Shown in pieces: positions 24,788-33,237 of a DNA stretch of 37,982 bases. Numbering within the stretch: the stretch's first letter is position 1; each line of letters begins with the position of its first letter. Source of the stretch: Gammaproteobacteria bacterium (GTDB lineage Bacteria; Pseudomonadota; Gammaproteobacteria; Steroidobacterales; Steroidobacteraceae); the NCBI GenBank assembly GCA_021323735.1, contig JAJPKM010000024.1, forward strand, positions 1-37,982, given 5' to 3'. A program made the position numbers and the translations under genes. The notes under the pieces are model-generated. The model ran no database searches, was not told the origin of the DNA, and worked only from the letters and a program-made list of their open reading frames with translations.

Positions 24788-25819
24788 ATGAAAGCACTCG
24801 TCAAGGCCCGCGCCGAACCTGGCATCTGGATGCAAGATGTGCCGGATCCCTCCGTCGGCCACAATGATGTACTCATCAAAGTGCATCGCTCCGCAATCTG
24901 CGGCACCGACATGCACATCTACAATTGGGATGCATGGGCGCAGAAGACCGTACCCGTTCCCATGGCGGTCGGGCACGAATATTCCGGCGAGATCGTCGAG
25001 CTGGGCAGCGAAGTGCGCGGCTTTCGCACCGGCGATCGCGTATCCGGCGAAGGCCACATCACCTGCGGACATTGCCGCAATTGCCGCGCCGGCCGCCGCC
25101 ATCTGTGCCGCAACACCTCCGGCGTCGGCGTGAACCGGCCGGGTGCCTTCGCCGAGTACCTGACGATTCCGGCCGCGAATGTATTCCAACTGCCCGCCGC
25201 CATCGACGACGAAATCGCGTCGATCCTAGACCCCCTGGGCAATGCTACGCACACGGCACTCGCCTTCAATGTGGTGGGCGAGGATGTACTGATCACGGGC
25301 GCAGGCCCGATCGGGATCATGGCCGTGGCCATTGCACGCCACTGCGGCGCACGCCATGTGGTGATCACCGACGTCAATGACTACCGCTTGGATCTGGCGA
25401 AGAGGATGGGCGCCTCGCGCGCGCTCAACGTTTCACGCGACTCCCTGGACAACGCCATGCGCGACTTAGGCATGGAAGAGGGCTTCGATGTGGGATTCGA
25501 GATGTCGGGAAATCCGGCGGCGCTGCGCGAACTGCTGCGCACCATGAATCACGGCGGCAGTGTCTCGATGTTGGGGATTCCTCCCGGCGAGACGGCCATC
25601 GACTGGAACCAGGTCATATTCAAGGGCCTGACCATCAAGGGCATTTATGGGCGTGAGATGTTCGAGACCTGGTACAAAATGTCCAGCATGCTGCAAAGCG
25701 GCCTCGACATCCGGCCGGTGATCACCCATCGCTTGGGGATCAACGACTATTTGGAAGGCTTTCAGATCATGAATTCCGGGAAGTCCGGAAAAGTGACGCT
25801 GGATTGGTCCAGCCTCTAG
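24788..25819 (+). CDS. tdh: L-threonine 3-dehydrogenase
   Basis: Tdh oxidises threonine to 2-amino-3-ketobutyrate with NAD+, supplying Kbl. The 343-residue medium-chain dehydrogenase has catalytic zinc residues Cys38 (AICGTD), His63 and Glu64 (GHEYSG), structural zinc cysteines 93, 96, 99 and 107 (CGHCRNC, then HLC), and the nucleotide motif GAGPIG near 175–180. GAGGAAACC precedes the ATG. It converges on sppA; a weak CTCGC/GCGAG stem lies in the gap at 25828–25842. Confidence 0.97.
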   Translation: MKALVKARAEPGIWMQDVPDPSVGHNDVLIKVHRSAICGTDMHIYNWDAWAQKTVPVPMAVGHEYSGEIVELGSEVRGFRTGDRVSGEGHITCGHCRNCRAGRRHLCRNTSGVGVNRPGAFAEYLTIPAANVFQLPAAIDDEIASILDPLGNATHTALAFNVVGEDVLITGAGPIGIMAVAIARHCGARHVVITDVNDYRLDLAKRMGASRALNVSRDSLDNAMRDLGMEEGFDVGFEMSGNPAALRELLRTMNHGGSVSMLGIPPGETAIDWNQVIFKGLTIKGIYGREMFETWYKMSSMLQSGLDIRPVITHRLGINDYLEGFQIMNSGKSGKVTLDWSSL

Positions 25820-25850
25820 CAGCCCAGCTCGCCTCACGCGAGAACTCATT

Positions 25851-27728
25851 CTAGCGCGAGAGTACTCGCTCTCCGTACTCGCTCGGCTCGCGGCACCAGC
25901 AGTATGAGTACAGGCCGCGCGGGTCTTTGAGCTGGGTAATCGCGCGCGCCTGATCGAACAGCGGGTCGAGGATGCGTTCAACTGCCGAGCGCTGCGGAAT
26001 CAGTCCGACCCATGCGCCCACGCGCACAGCCTGCGACCGAATCTGCATCAGCAACTCTTCGCGCAGACTCAGCTCGGGCTCGATGTATTCCACGTCATAG
26101 GCAGCGCCCAACTCCGCCAGCTTCGCCGCGGCATCGGTGGCATCTTTCAGTCCACCGAGATGGTCCACCAGGCCGATGCGCTGCGCATCGGCGCCCGCCC
26201 ACACCCTGCCCTGCGCAATCTTGTCGATATCCTCGTAGGACTTCTTGCGTCCATCCGCGACGCGGTGAACGAATTGCGCATAGGCGTGGTCCACGGAGGC
26301 CTGCAGCAACTGCTTGGTGGCAGGACCCAGCGCGCGGTCGATGCGCAGGTCGCCGGCCAAGGGCGTGGTGCCGATGCCGTCCACCTTGATGCCGAGCTTC
26401 TCCAGCGTGCGCTGAAAAGTCGGTATGTATGAGAACACACCGATCGAACCGGTGATGGTGGTCGGGCTGGCAAATATCTGGTTCGCGGCGGCGGCAATGT
26501 AGTAACCGCCGGACGCGGCGTAGGTGCTCATGGAAACGACCACCGGTTTGCCGGCCTTGCGCAAGGCCTGCACTTCGCGCAGGATTTTTTCCGAGGCGAA
26601 TTCACTGCCGCCCGGGCTGTCGACCCGCAGCACCACGGCCTTCACGGTATTGTCGTAACGCGCCTCCCGCAACAGATTCGAGGTGCTCTCTCCTCCAATC
26701 GCGCCGGGCAATTGATGACCGTCGAAGATTTCACCGGAGGCCACCACGATGCCGACCTTGGCATCGGACTTCGACTTCAGTACGGTCTTGGAGCGCACGG
26801 CCGCGAGATACTGATTCATCTTGATGGCGTTGAACGTATGACTGTCCTCGTCCTCGCCCACCAATCCCTTCAAATCGTCGGCCACCTGCCGCCGGCTCTT
26901 CAGCGCCGTCACCAAACCGCGCTGCAACGCCATCTTGGCCATGTCGCCGCCCACGGACTGCAGCGCACCGGGCTGCTCCGTGATGTAGTCCTTGAGCACA
27001 CCCGGCGGCAGCGACCGCGCACGCGCGACATCCTGGGTGTAGGCATTCCACAGCGACTCGAGCCACACGGAGGTCTCTTCGCGTTCGCTCGGCGCCATGT
27101 CGTTGCGGGAAAACTGATCGGTGTAGCTCTTGAACGTGCCGGCTCGGAACACGTTCAAGTCGACGCTGAGCTTCTCGATCGCGTCCTTGAAATACATGCG
27201 GTAGTAGCTGAAGCCGGTCACGGATACTTCGCCCATGGGGTCTAAGTAGACCTCGCCGGCCTGGGCCGCCAGATAGTATTGCGTCTGGCTGAAGGCATCG
27301 CCGGCAGCGATCACGCGCTTGCCGGACGCCCGGAAGTCGCGCAGCGCCGCGCCGACCTCCTGCAATTTCGACAGGCCGGACGGTTCCAGCTCGTCCAAGT
27401 TGAGCACGATGAGCTTGATTCTGGCGTCGGTTTTGGCCGCCGCGATGGCGTCGGTCACATCGCGCAGCAGGGTCTCGGGAGCCGGGCCGCCCGATGCCTC
27501 ACCAAACGCGCGGCGCACGGCATCGCCCGAGATCTGTTCGACCAATTGGCCTTCGGGCGCTATGACCAGCGCGGCGCTGCGCGGTACGATGGGTATCGAG
27601 GTATGCAGCGCCGCGAGAACGAAGCCGAAAATCACCAACAGGAACGCCAGGTGCAGCACCTTGCGCACCCCTTCGAGAAATCGCCAGATCAGCCCGAAGA
27701 ACGTCCTGAGAGCGGAACCGGCGCTCAT
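25851..27728 (-). CDS. sppA: Signal peptide peptidase SppA, long form
   Basis: SppA is an inner-membrane serine protease that degrades cleaved signal peptides. The 625-residue protein has one N-terminal membrane helix (about 23–42) and two tandem S49 domains. The Ser/Lys dyad can be placed at Lys200 (AGTFKSY, first domain) and Ser407 (TYAASGGYY, second domain), close to E. coli Lys209 and Ser409. Length matches the E. coli protein (618). It starts 8 bp after rplS on the same strand, so it may be transcribed from the ribosomal operon. Confidence 0.95.
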   Translation of the reverse strand: MSAGSALRTFFGLIWRFLEGVRKVLHLAFLLVIFGFVLAALHTSIPIVPRSAALVIAPEGQLVEQISGDAVRRAFGEASGGPAPETLLRDVTDAIAAAKTDARIKLIVLNLDELEPSGLSKLQEVGAALRDFRASGKRVIAAGDAFSQTQYYLAAQAGEVYLDPMGEVSVTGFSYYRMYFKDAIEKLSVDLNVFRAGTFKSYTDQFSRNDMAPSEREETSVWLESLWNAYTQDVARARSLPPGVLKDYITEQPGALQSVGGDMAKMALQRGLVTALKSRRQVADDLKGLVGEDEDSHTFNAIKMNQYLAAVRSKTVLKSKSDAKVGIVVASGEIFDGHQLPGAIGGESTSNLLREARYDNTVKAVVLRVDSPGGSEFASEKILREVQALRKAGKPVVVSMSTYAASGGYYIAAAANQIFASPTTITGSIGVFSYIPTFQRTLEKLGIKVDGIGTTPLAGDLRIDRALGPATKQLLQASVDHAYAQFVHRVADGRKKSYEDIDKIAQGRVWAGADAQRIGLVDHLGGLKDATDAAAKLAELGAAYDVEYIEPELSLREELLMQIRSQAVRVGAWVGLIPQRSAVERILDPLFDQARAITQLKDPRGLYSYCWCREPSEYGERVLSR

Positions 27729-27736
27729 TCAGATGC

Positions 27737-28081
27737 TCAGATCTTCTCGTCGATGCGTGCGGCCTTGCCCGACAAATCGCGCAGGTAGTACAGCTTCGCG
27801 CGGCGCACGCTGCCGCGGCGTTTGACGCTGACTTCGCTGATCGAAGGGCTGAAAGTTTGAAATACGCGCTCGACGCCCTCGCCGTGGGAAATCTTGCGAA
27901 CCGTGAACGAGGAATTGAGCCCGCGGTTCTTCTTGGCAATCACCACGCCTTCGTAGGCCTGAACGCGCTCGCGATCACCTTCGACCACTTTGACCTGCAC
28001 GATGATGGTATCGCCGGGATTGAAGTCCGGAAGCTTGCGCGTCGCGCGCTCGCCGTTGAGTTCTTGGATGATCTTATTCAT
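27737..28081 (-). CDS. rplS: 50S ribosomal protein L19
   Basis: L19 sits at the 30S–50S interface. The 114-residue protein shows the usual features: [28 protein letters not shown] split over residues 18–46, [16 protein letters not shown] and [18 protein letters not shown]. It is the last gene of rpsP–rimM–trmD–rplS, 2 bp after trmD, as in most gammaproteobacteria. Confidence 0.98.
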   Translation of the reverse strand: MNKIIQELNGERATRKLPDFNPGDTIIVQVKVVEGDRERVQAYEGVVIAKKNRGLNSSFTVRKISHGEGVERVFQTFSPSISEVSVKRRGSVRRAKLYYLRDLSGKAARIDEKI

Positions 28082-28083
28082 AG

Positions 28084-28827
28084 CTATTGCCTCGCACGTT
28101 CATTCTTGAATTCTTCCAACAATTCTCGCTCTTCATCGCTCATACCGCGCCGCTCGAGCAGCTCCGGCCGGCGCAACCACGTGCGCCCGAGCGCCTGCTG
28201 CAATCGCCAGCGGGCAATTGCCGCGTGATCGCCCGACGCCAGTACGGCCGGTACATCGCGGCCCTCCAGCGCCTGCGGCCGCGTGTAATGCGGCCAATCC
28301 ACCAAACCGTCGCTGAAGGACTCCTGCAGCGCCGATTCCGAACTGCCCAACGTGCCGGGCATCAACCGCGCGATCGCATCGATGACCACCAGCGCCGGCA
28401 GCTCGCCGCCGGACAGCACATAGTCGCCGATGGACCATTCCTCATCGATCTCTTGCTCGATGAAGCGCTCGTCCACCCCTTCATAGCGTCCCGCAATCAA
28501 TACCAGACCCGGCCATGCACAGGCCTCTCGCGCCATGCTCTGCTCGAACCTACGTCCGTCGGCACCCAAGTACACGCGCCGGCTACCCGGCGGCAGAACC
28601 CCGACGGCGTCGCGAACCGCGCTGCGCATGGGTTCGACCTTAAGTACCATTCCCGGCCCCCCTCCGAAGGGGCGGTCATCCACGGTGCGGTGTATATCGT
28701 CGGTGTAGTCGCGAGGATCGAAGCAATCGATCTGAAAAATCCCGCGCTCCAACGCACGCCCCACCACGCCGATGCGCAGCGCGTCGTGGATCATCTGGGG
28801 AAACAGCGACACCACCGCAATACGCAT
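28084..28827 (-). CDS. trmD: tRNA (guanine-N1)-methyltransferase
   Basis: TrmD methylates G37 next to the anticodon of several tRNAs, preventing +1 frameshifts. The 247-residue SPOUT enzyme has [15 protein letters not shown] near 52–66, GRYEGVDER at 113–121 and [13 protein letters not shown] at 132–144, which forms part of the trefoil-knot SAM site. The ATG at 28827 yields [12 protein letters not shown], typical for the family. The open frame extends 30 codons further up into rimM without homology. Start and rimM stop are only 2 bp apart. Confidence 0.98.
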   Translation of the reverse strand: MRIAVVSLFPQMIHDALRIGVVGRALERGIFQIDCFDPRDYTDDIHRTVDDRPFGGGPGMVLKVEPMRSAVRDAVGVLPPGSRRVYLGADGRRFEQSMAREACAWPGLVLIAGRYEGVDERFIEQEIDEEWSIGDYVLSGGELPALVVIDAIARLMPGTLGSSESALQESFSDGLVDWPHYTRPQALEGRDVPAVLASGDHAAIARWRLQQALGRTWLRRPELLERRGMSDEERELLEEFKNERARQ

Positions 28828-28829
28828 AT

Positions 28830-29342
28830 TCAATCCGCGGCGGCGTCCCAGTCCACCACCACCCGGCGCGCCTTCAAGTCCACGCGCCGCAGATGCTGCG
28901 GCACCGCCGGCACCCAATGATCACGTTCCCCTCGCACCACCATCACGGCCTGTGCCGGGGTCTCCACAAAATGCTGCACCACACCTAAACCGATCCCGGC
29001 CAGATTGACCACCTCGCAGCCAATGAGATCTGCGCGATAGAAATCCTTATCGTCCCGCTGCGGCAAATCGGCTCGAGGCACACAGACCTGCGCACCGCGC
29101 AACGCGGCGGCCTGATCTCTATCCTCCACCCCGGCCAACTTGACCGTTAGCGCACCGCCGCTGCGGCCGCGCTGCTCGATGCGGTAGCTCTGCCACGCAC
29201 CCTCTCGTCCAATCTGCAAATTGCTATGTTCCAGCAGACGTTCGGGAGGACTCGTGTGTGACCGCAGCTTGACCCAACCTCGCACGCCGAACGGGGCGCC
29301 TACGAATCCCAGTTGGATGAGCGCCGATGATTCGTCGCCCAT
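28830..29342 (-). CDS. rimM: Ribosome maturation factor RimM
   Basis: RimM binds S19 and assists 30S head maturation. The 170-residue protein has the N-terminal RimM domain (LGFVGAPFGVRGWVKLRS at 12–29) and a C-terminal PRC-barrel (about 98–168; FYRADLIGCEV, then VPAVPQHLRRVDLKARRVVV). Length is near E. coli RimM (182). It lies between rpsP and trmD as expected. Confidence 0.97.
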   Translation of the reverse strand: MGDESSALIQLGFVGAPFGVRGWVKLRSHTSPPERLLEHSNLQIGREGAWQSYRIEQRGRSGGALTVKLAGVEDRDQAAALRGAQVCVPRADLPQRDDKDFYRADLIGCEVVNLAGIGLGVVQHFVETPAQAVMVVRGERDHWVPAVPQHLRRVDLKARRVVVDWDAAAD

Positions 29343-29356
29343 CTATCCCACGCCTT

Positions 29357-29608
29357 TTAAGCGGCCTGCTTGCGGAAGCTGGTGAGAAGAAATTTGACGC
29401 GGTCGGACATGTGAGCACCCTGACTTACCCAGTGCTCAATCCGGGCCACGTTCAAGCGCAGTTTCACTTCCGCACCGCGGGCCACGGGATTGAACAGGCC
29501 CACGTTCTCGAGACTGGTGCCGCCCTGGCGCTTACGGCTGTCGGTCACCACGACATGATAGAAGGGCGTCTTCTTGCCGCCGCGCCGAGTCAAACGGATC
29601 GTCACCAT
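29357..29608 (-). CDS. rpsP: 30S ribosomal protein S16
   Basis: S16 is an assembly protein of the 30S body. The 83-residue protein starts [20 protein letters not shown] and includes GRFNP-like context [13 protein letters not shown] and the [14 protein letters not shown] segment. The ATG at 29608 was chosen over an upstream TTG at 29626 because AAGGTGA stands at the right distance before it and the N-terminus is canonical. It is the first gene of rpsP–rimM–trmD–rplS. Confidence 0.97.
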   Translation of the reverse strand: MVTIRLTRRGGKKTPFYHVVVTDSRKRQGGTSLENVGLFNPVARGAEVKLRLNVARIEHWVSQGAHMSDRVKFLLTSFRKQAA

Positions 29609-29639
29609 CGTTAATTCACCTTGCAATGCCGAGCCGCTA

Positions 29640-29669
29640 ATTGTAATGACAACCAGGGCTTAAGAGCAA
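29640..29669 (-). promoter_or_regulatory. Candidate promoter of the rpsP–rimM–trmD–rplS operon
   Basis: On the minus strand TTGCTC (29669–29664) and TACAAT (29645–29640) are spaced 18 bp apart. Transcription would begin near 29633, about 25 nt before the rpsP ATG, leaving room for the AAGGTGA ribosome site. It lies in the 93-bp gap after ffh. Confidence 0.45.
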
Positions 29670-29701
29670 CAAATGCTTTGGCGGGCGGATGCCGGCGGGC
29701 G

Positions 29702-31084
29702 CTAGCGGCCAAATCCGCCGGGGCCAAAGCCTCCGGGGGGCATCCGGCCGGCCATTCCCCGCATCATATTCTTGAGCATCCCGCCTTTGACCATCTTTTT
29801 CATGGTTTTCTGCATTTGGTCAAATTGCTTCAAGAGCCGATTCACCTCCGGCAGAGGCACCCCGGCGCCGTTGGCGATGCGGCGCTTTCTCGAATTGTCG
29901 ATCATCTCGGGGCGACGACGCTCGCGCGGAGTCATCGAATCGATGATTCCCATCTGGCGCTTGAGGTTCTTGGCGTTCACGGTGCCGGCCGCGGCGGCCG
30001 CACCGGCCTGGTATTGGGCCGGCAATTTGTCGAGCAATGCCGCCATCCCACCCATGCTCTCAAGCTGGCTCAACTGATCGCGTAGATCCGTCAGGTCGAA
30101 GGACTTGCCCTTGCTGATTTTCTTCGCGAGCTTTTCGGCTTTTTCCTGATCGACCTGATCCTGGACCTGTTCGACCAGAGACAGCACATCGCCCATGCCC
30201 AAAATGCGCGATGCAATGCGCTCCGGCTGAAACAGCTCCAGCGCGTCGGACTTCTCGCCGGTGCCGACGAAGAGTATGGGCTTCCCCGTCACATGACGCA
30301 CCGACAGGGCAGCACCGCCGCGCGCATCGCCGTCCGCCTTGGTGAGAATCACCCCCGTCAAGCTCAGCGCCTCGTTGAATGCCTTGGCGGCATTGACCGC
30401 ATCCTGGCCGGCCATGCTGTCGACCACGAACAGCCGCTCATGAGGCTGGATTGCCGCCTCGAGTTGCCGCACCTCCGCCATCATGTCGGCATCGACATGC
30501 AGCCGGCCGGCGGTGTCCAGCAGCAGCACGTCGTAGGCCTGGAGTGTGGCTTCGGTGAGCGCGCGTCCGGCAATTGCCACGGGCGCCTCGGTTGCCAGCG
30601 CGGGAGCGAAACCCGCGCCGACCTGCTCGGCAAGGGTTTTGAGTTGCAGAATGGCCGCGGGACGATATACGTCCGTGCTCACCATCAAGACCTTCTTCTT
30701 CTGTTTCTCGATGAGCCAGCGCGCGAGTTTCCCGGCGCTGGTGGTCTTGCCCGCGCCCTGCAGACCGGCCAGCATCACCACCACCGGCCGCTGCGCACGC
30801 AGGTTGAGACCGGTGCTCGACTCACCCATCAGCGCGGTCAATTCCTCATGAACGATCTTGATGAAAGCCTGCCCCGGCGTCAGGCTCTTCGTGACCTCAA
30901 CGCCGACGGCGCGCGCTTTGACGGCGTCGGTAAAACTCTTCACCACGGGAAGCGCCACGTCGGCATCGAGCAGCGCGAGACGCACCTCGCGCACCGTGTC
31001 CGAGATATTGTCCTCGGTGAGCCGGCCGCGGCCGGAAAGCGACTTCAGAGCCGAGGAGAGGCTGGCAGTTAGGCGGTCAAACAT
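29702..31084 (-). CDS. ffh: Signal recognition particle GTPase Ffh
   Basis: Ffh binds signal sequences and the SRP RNA, then docks with FtsY. From the ATG at 31084 the protein is 460 residues with N domain (about 1–85), G domain (G1 GLQGAGKTT at 107–115, DTAGRLHVD, TKADGDARGG) and M domain (about 325–460) with the RNA-binding RRRPEMIDNSRKRRIANGAG-like segment and methionine-rich MKKMVKGGMLKNMMRGMAGR. MFDRLTASLSSAL is the typical start. A second ATG at 31096 would add MART, but it overlaps the -10 box TATAAT. No ribosome site is seen for either. The SRP RNA gene lies at the left edge of the window. Confidence 0.97.
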   Translation of the reverse strand: MFDRLTASLSSALKSLSGRGRLTEDNISDTVREVRLALLDADVALPVVKSFTDAVKARAVGVEVTKSLTPGQAFIKIVHEELTALMGESSTGLNLRAQRPVVVMLAGLQGAGKTTSAGKLARWLIEKQKKKVLMVSTDVYRPAAILQLKTLAEQVGAGFAPALATEAPVAIAGRALTEATLQAYDVLLLDTAGRLHVDADMMAEVRQLEAAIQPHERLFVVDSMAGQDAVNAAKAFNEALSLTGVILTKADGDARGGAALSVRHVTGKPILFVGTGEKSDALELFQPERIASRILGMGDVLSLVEQVQDQVDQEKAEKLAKKISKGKSFDLTDLRDQLSQLESMGGMAALLDKLPAQYQAGAAAAAGTVNAKNLKRQMGIIDSMTPRERRRPEMIDNSRKRRIANGAGVPLPEVNRLLKQFDQMQKTMKKMVKGGMLKNMMRGMAGRMPPGGFGPGGFGR

Positions 31085-31094
31085 AGTGCGGGCC

Positions 31095-31102
31095 ATTATA
31101 GT
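31095..31102. promoter_or_regulatory. Overlapping divergent -10 boxes for ffh and ypjD
   Basis: ATTATAGT reads as TATAAT on the minus strand (31100–31095, toward ffh) and as TATAGT on the plus strand (31097–31102, toward ypjD). The minus box lies 10 nt before the ffh ATG at 31084; the plus box lies 20 nt before the ypjD ATG at 31123. ATGACG about 18 bp behind the minus box is a partial -35 match. Confidence 0.5.
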
Positions 31103-31122
31103 TGTGTCATGATCTGAACGTC

Positions 31123-31920
31123 ATGCTAAACGTGACCGCCACCATCCTGTTTGTGCTTTACGCCGCGAGCGCTTGGGCCATGTTGCGCAGCGCGAAGCTA
31201 CCGCGCTTGGAACCCATCGCCTGGGTACTCATCTTCGTCGCCATCGTCGGCCACAGCGACGCGATCATGCACATGATGCGTCTCAACGCGCGGTTCTCCA
31301 TCGGCCTTCTCGAAGCGCTGTCGCTGCTCGGTTGGACGCTCGCGGTGCTGGCTTGCCTGATCTCGATCGACAGGCAAAATCGAGTACTGGGCGCCATCCT
31401 GATGCTGAGCGCCGCCGTCGGCGCCGCGATGACGGGCTTTGGGCGCAGTTATGCCGAAGCCACCGGCGCGAGCTGGGAACTCACCGCACACATTCTCCTG
31501 TCGATGGGCGCGGCCGCATTGCTGTTTGCCGCGGCAGTCACCGCCATATTGCTGGTGTTCCTCGATCGGCGTCTGCGTACGCGCCGCATCGCCGATTTGC
31601 CGAGTGCATTCCCGCCGCTCGATGCGCTCGAGAAAGTGATGTTTAGGCTCATCGCGGCCGGCTTCGGCCTGTTGACGCTGGCGCTGATCACGGGGTTTGT
31701 GTTCGTCACGAATTTATTCACGCAGAACCTGGTGCAAAAGACCGTCCTGTCGCTCATCGCCTGGCTGTTGTTCGGCGTGCTGTTGATCGGGCGTCTGCGC
31801 TTCGGCTGGCGCGGGCGATCCGCGGTGCGCTGGACCTTATGGGGCTTCGGGATACTGGCTGTGGCCTATTTCGGCGTGAAGTTCGTGCTCGAGTATTTGT
31901 TCGGACGGCACTGGGGCTAG
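31123..31920 (+). CDS. ypjD: YpjD-like inner-membrane protein of the CcsA/cytochrome c assembly family
   Basis: The 265-residue protein is almost entirely membrane helices, about eight of them, for example TATILFVLYAASAWAMLR, EPIAWVLIFVAIVG, HILLSMGAAALLFAAAVTAI and SLIAWLLFGVLLIGRL. It belongs by pattern and position to the CcsA-like family; E. coli ypjD is likewise divergent from ffh and followed by corB (yfjD). Its biochemical role is not established. The classic tryptophan-rich heme motif of CcmC/CcsA is not evident. The ATG at 31123 was chosen; an in-frame GTG at 31102 overlaps the -10 box. Confidence 0.88.
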   Translation: MLNVTATILFVLYAASAWAMLRSAKLPRLEPIAWVLIFVAIVGHSDAIMHMMRLNARFSIGLLEALSLLGWTLAVLACLISIDRQNRVLGAILMLSAAVGAAMTGFGRSYAEATGASWELTAHILLSMGAAALLFAAAVTAILLVFLDRRLRTRRIADLPSAFPPLDALEKVMFRLIAAGFGLLTLALITGFVFVTNLFTQNLVQKTVLSLIAWLLFGVLLIGRLRFGWRGRSAVRWTLWGFGILAVAYFGVKFVLEYLFGRHWG

Positions 31921-31938
31921 GCCCCGCACTACCCAAGA

Positions 31939-33237
31939 ATGACACAGCCGTCCCTCGGGCTCTTGTTCACAGCACTGGCGGTGTTACTCGTTCTCGCCGC
32001 ATTTTTTGCCGGAAGCGAAACGGCCCTCATGAGCCTCAACCGCTACCGTCTGCGGCACCGGGCGCAGGAAGGCAGCCGCAGCGCGCGCCTGGCCGAGGCA
32101 CTGCTGGCGCGGCCCGATCGACTGATCGGGTTGATCCTGCTGTTGAGCACGCTCGTCAACGTGGCAGCACCCATGTTGGTCGGCTTCATTGCTCTGCGCT
32201 TGGGCGGTGAGTTCTTGGTGGCTTTCGGCGCCGGGCTTCTGGCATTCGTGCTGCTGATTTTCTGCGAGGTCGCCCCCAAGACCTTCGGAGCATTGCATCC
32301 GGAGCGCCTGGCGCTGCCCGCGGCCTACATCTACACGCCGTTACTGTTCTTGCTGTACCCGTTTGTCTGGGCGACGAACCTGCTCGCCAATGGGGTCTTG
32401 AGACTGTTCGGCGTGTCGCGCCAGGTCGCGGCCAATTCATTGAGCAGTGAAGAGCTGCGCACGGTGGTGGCCGAGGCCGGGGCCATGATTCCGCGGCGCC
32501 ATCAACAAATGCTGGTGAGCATCCTGGATCTGGAGAGTGCCACGGTCGAGGACATCATGGTGCCGCGCAATGAGATCGTGGGCATCGATATCGACGATGA
32601 CTGGGACCGCATCCTGGAACAGCTGCGCCAAAGCCAGCACACCCGGCTGCCCGTATACGAAGGAGAGATCGACCGCATCATCGGCCTGTTGCATATGAAG
32701 CAAGTGGTGCGCGAATTGGCGCGGGGGCGGCTCGATAGGGACACGCTGGCCGTGGCGGCCGGCGCGCGCGAGGCCTATTTCGTGCCCTCGGGTACCACGC
32801 TCAACACGCAGTTGCTGAACTTTCAGCGCAACAAACGCCGCATGGCATTCGTGGTCGATGAGTACGGCGATATCCAGGGTCTCGTGACGATCGAAGACAT
32901 CCTCGAAGAAATCGTCGGCGAATTCACCACCGACCCGGCAACCATGATGCACAAAGACGTGCATCCGGAAGCGGACGGCAGCTTCGTCGCCAATGCCTCG
33001 GCAACGATCCGCGCGCTGAATCGCTCGATGCGGTGGAACCTGCCGACCGACGGACCGAAGACCTTGAATGGCTTGATCGTGGAGTTTCTCGAGACCATTC
33101 CGGAACCCGGTACCACTTTGAAACTGGCGGACTACATGCTCGAGGTCCTGCAGACCGGCGAAAATGCCATCAAGACCGTGCGTATCCGCCCGCCGCAGCC
33201 GGCTAGAAAGCTTCCAACGCCTGATTCAAACGCGTGA
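31939..33237 (+). CDS. corB: CorB/CorC-family (CNNM-type) membrane protein with CBS pair
   Basis: The 432-residue protein has an N-terminal CNNM/DUF21 membrane domain (about 1–165, opening LLFTALAVLLVLAAFFAGSE, then ALMSLNRYRLRH). Two CBS domains follow (about 200–325; VEDIMVPRNEIVGID, TRLPVYEGEIDRIIGLLH, FVVDEYGDIQGLVTIEDILE), then a C-terminal CorC/HlyC domain (about 340–420). CNNM/CorB proteins are implicated in Mg2+ transport and resistance. It follows ypjD by 18 bp as in E. coli (yfjD). Its last 35 bp overlap the end of radA on the opposite strand. Confidence 0.93.
   Translation: MTQPSLGLLFTALAVLLVLAAFFAGSETALMSLNRYRLRHRAQEGSRSARLAEALLARPDRLIGLILLLSTLVNVAAPMLVGFIALRLGGEFLVAFGAGLLAFVLLIFCEVAPKTFGALHPERLALPAAYIYTPLLFLLYPFVWATNLLANGVLRLFGVSRQVAANSLSSEELRTVVAEAGAMIPRRHQQMLVSILDLESATVEDIMVPRNEIVGIDIDDDWDRILEQLRQSQHTRLPVYEGEIDRIIGLLHMKQVVRELARGRLDRDTLAVAAGAREAYFVPSGTTLNTQLLNFQRNKRRMAFVVDEYGDIQGLVTIEDILEEIVGEFTTDPATMMHKDVHPEADGSFVANASATIRALNRSMRWNLPTDGPKTLNGLIVEFLETIPEPGTTLKLADYMLEVLQTGENAIKTVRIRPPQPARKLPTPDSNA

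Noticed and set aside
25828-25842. Bidirectional terminator between tdh and sppA
   Set aside because: The stem has only 5-bp arms and no T-run on either side; too weak to list as a feature.
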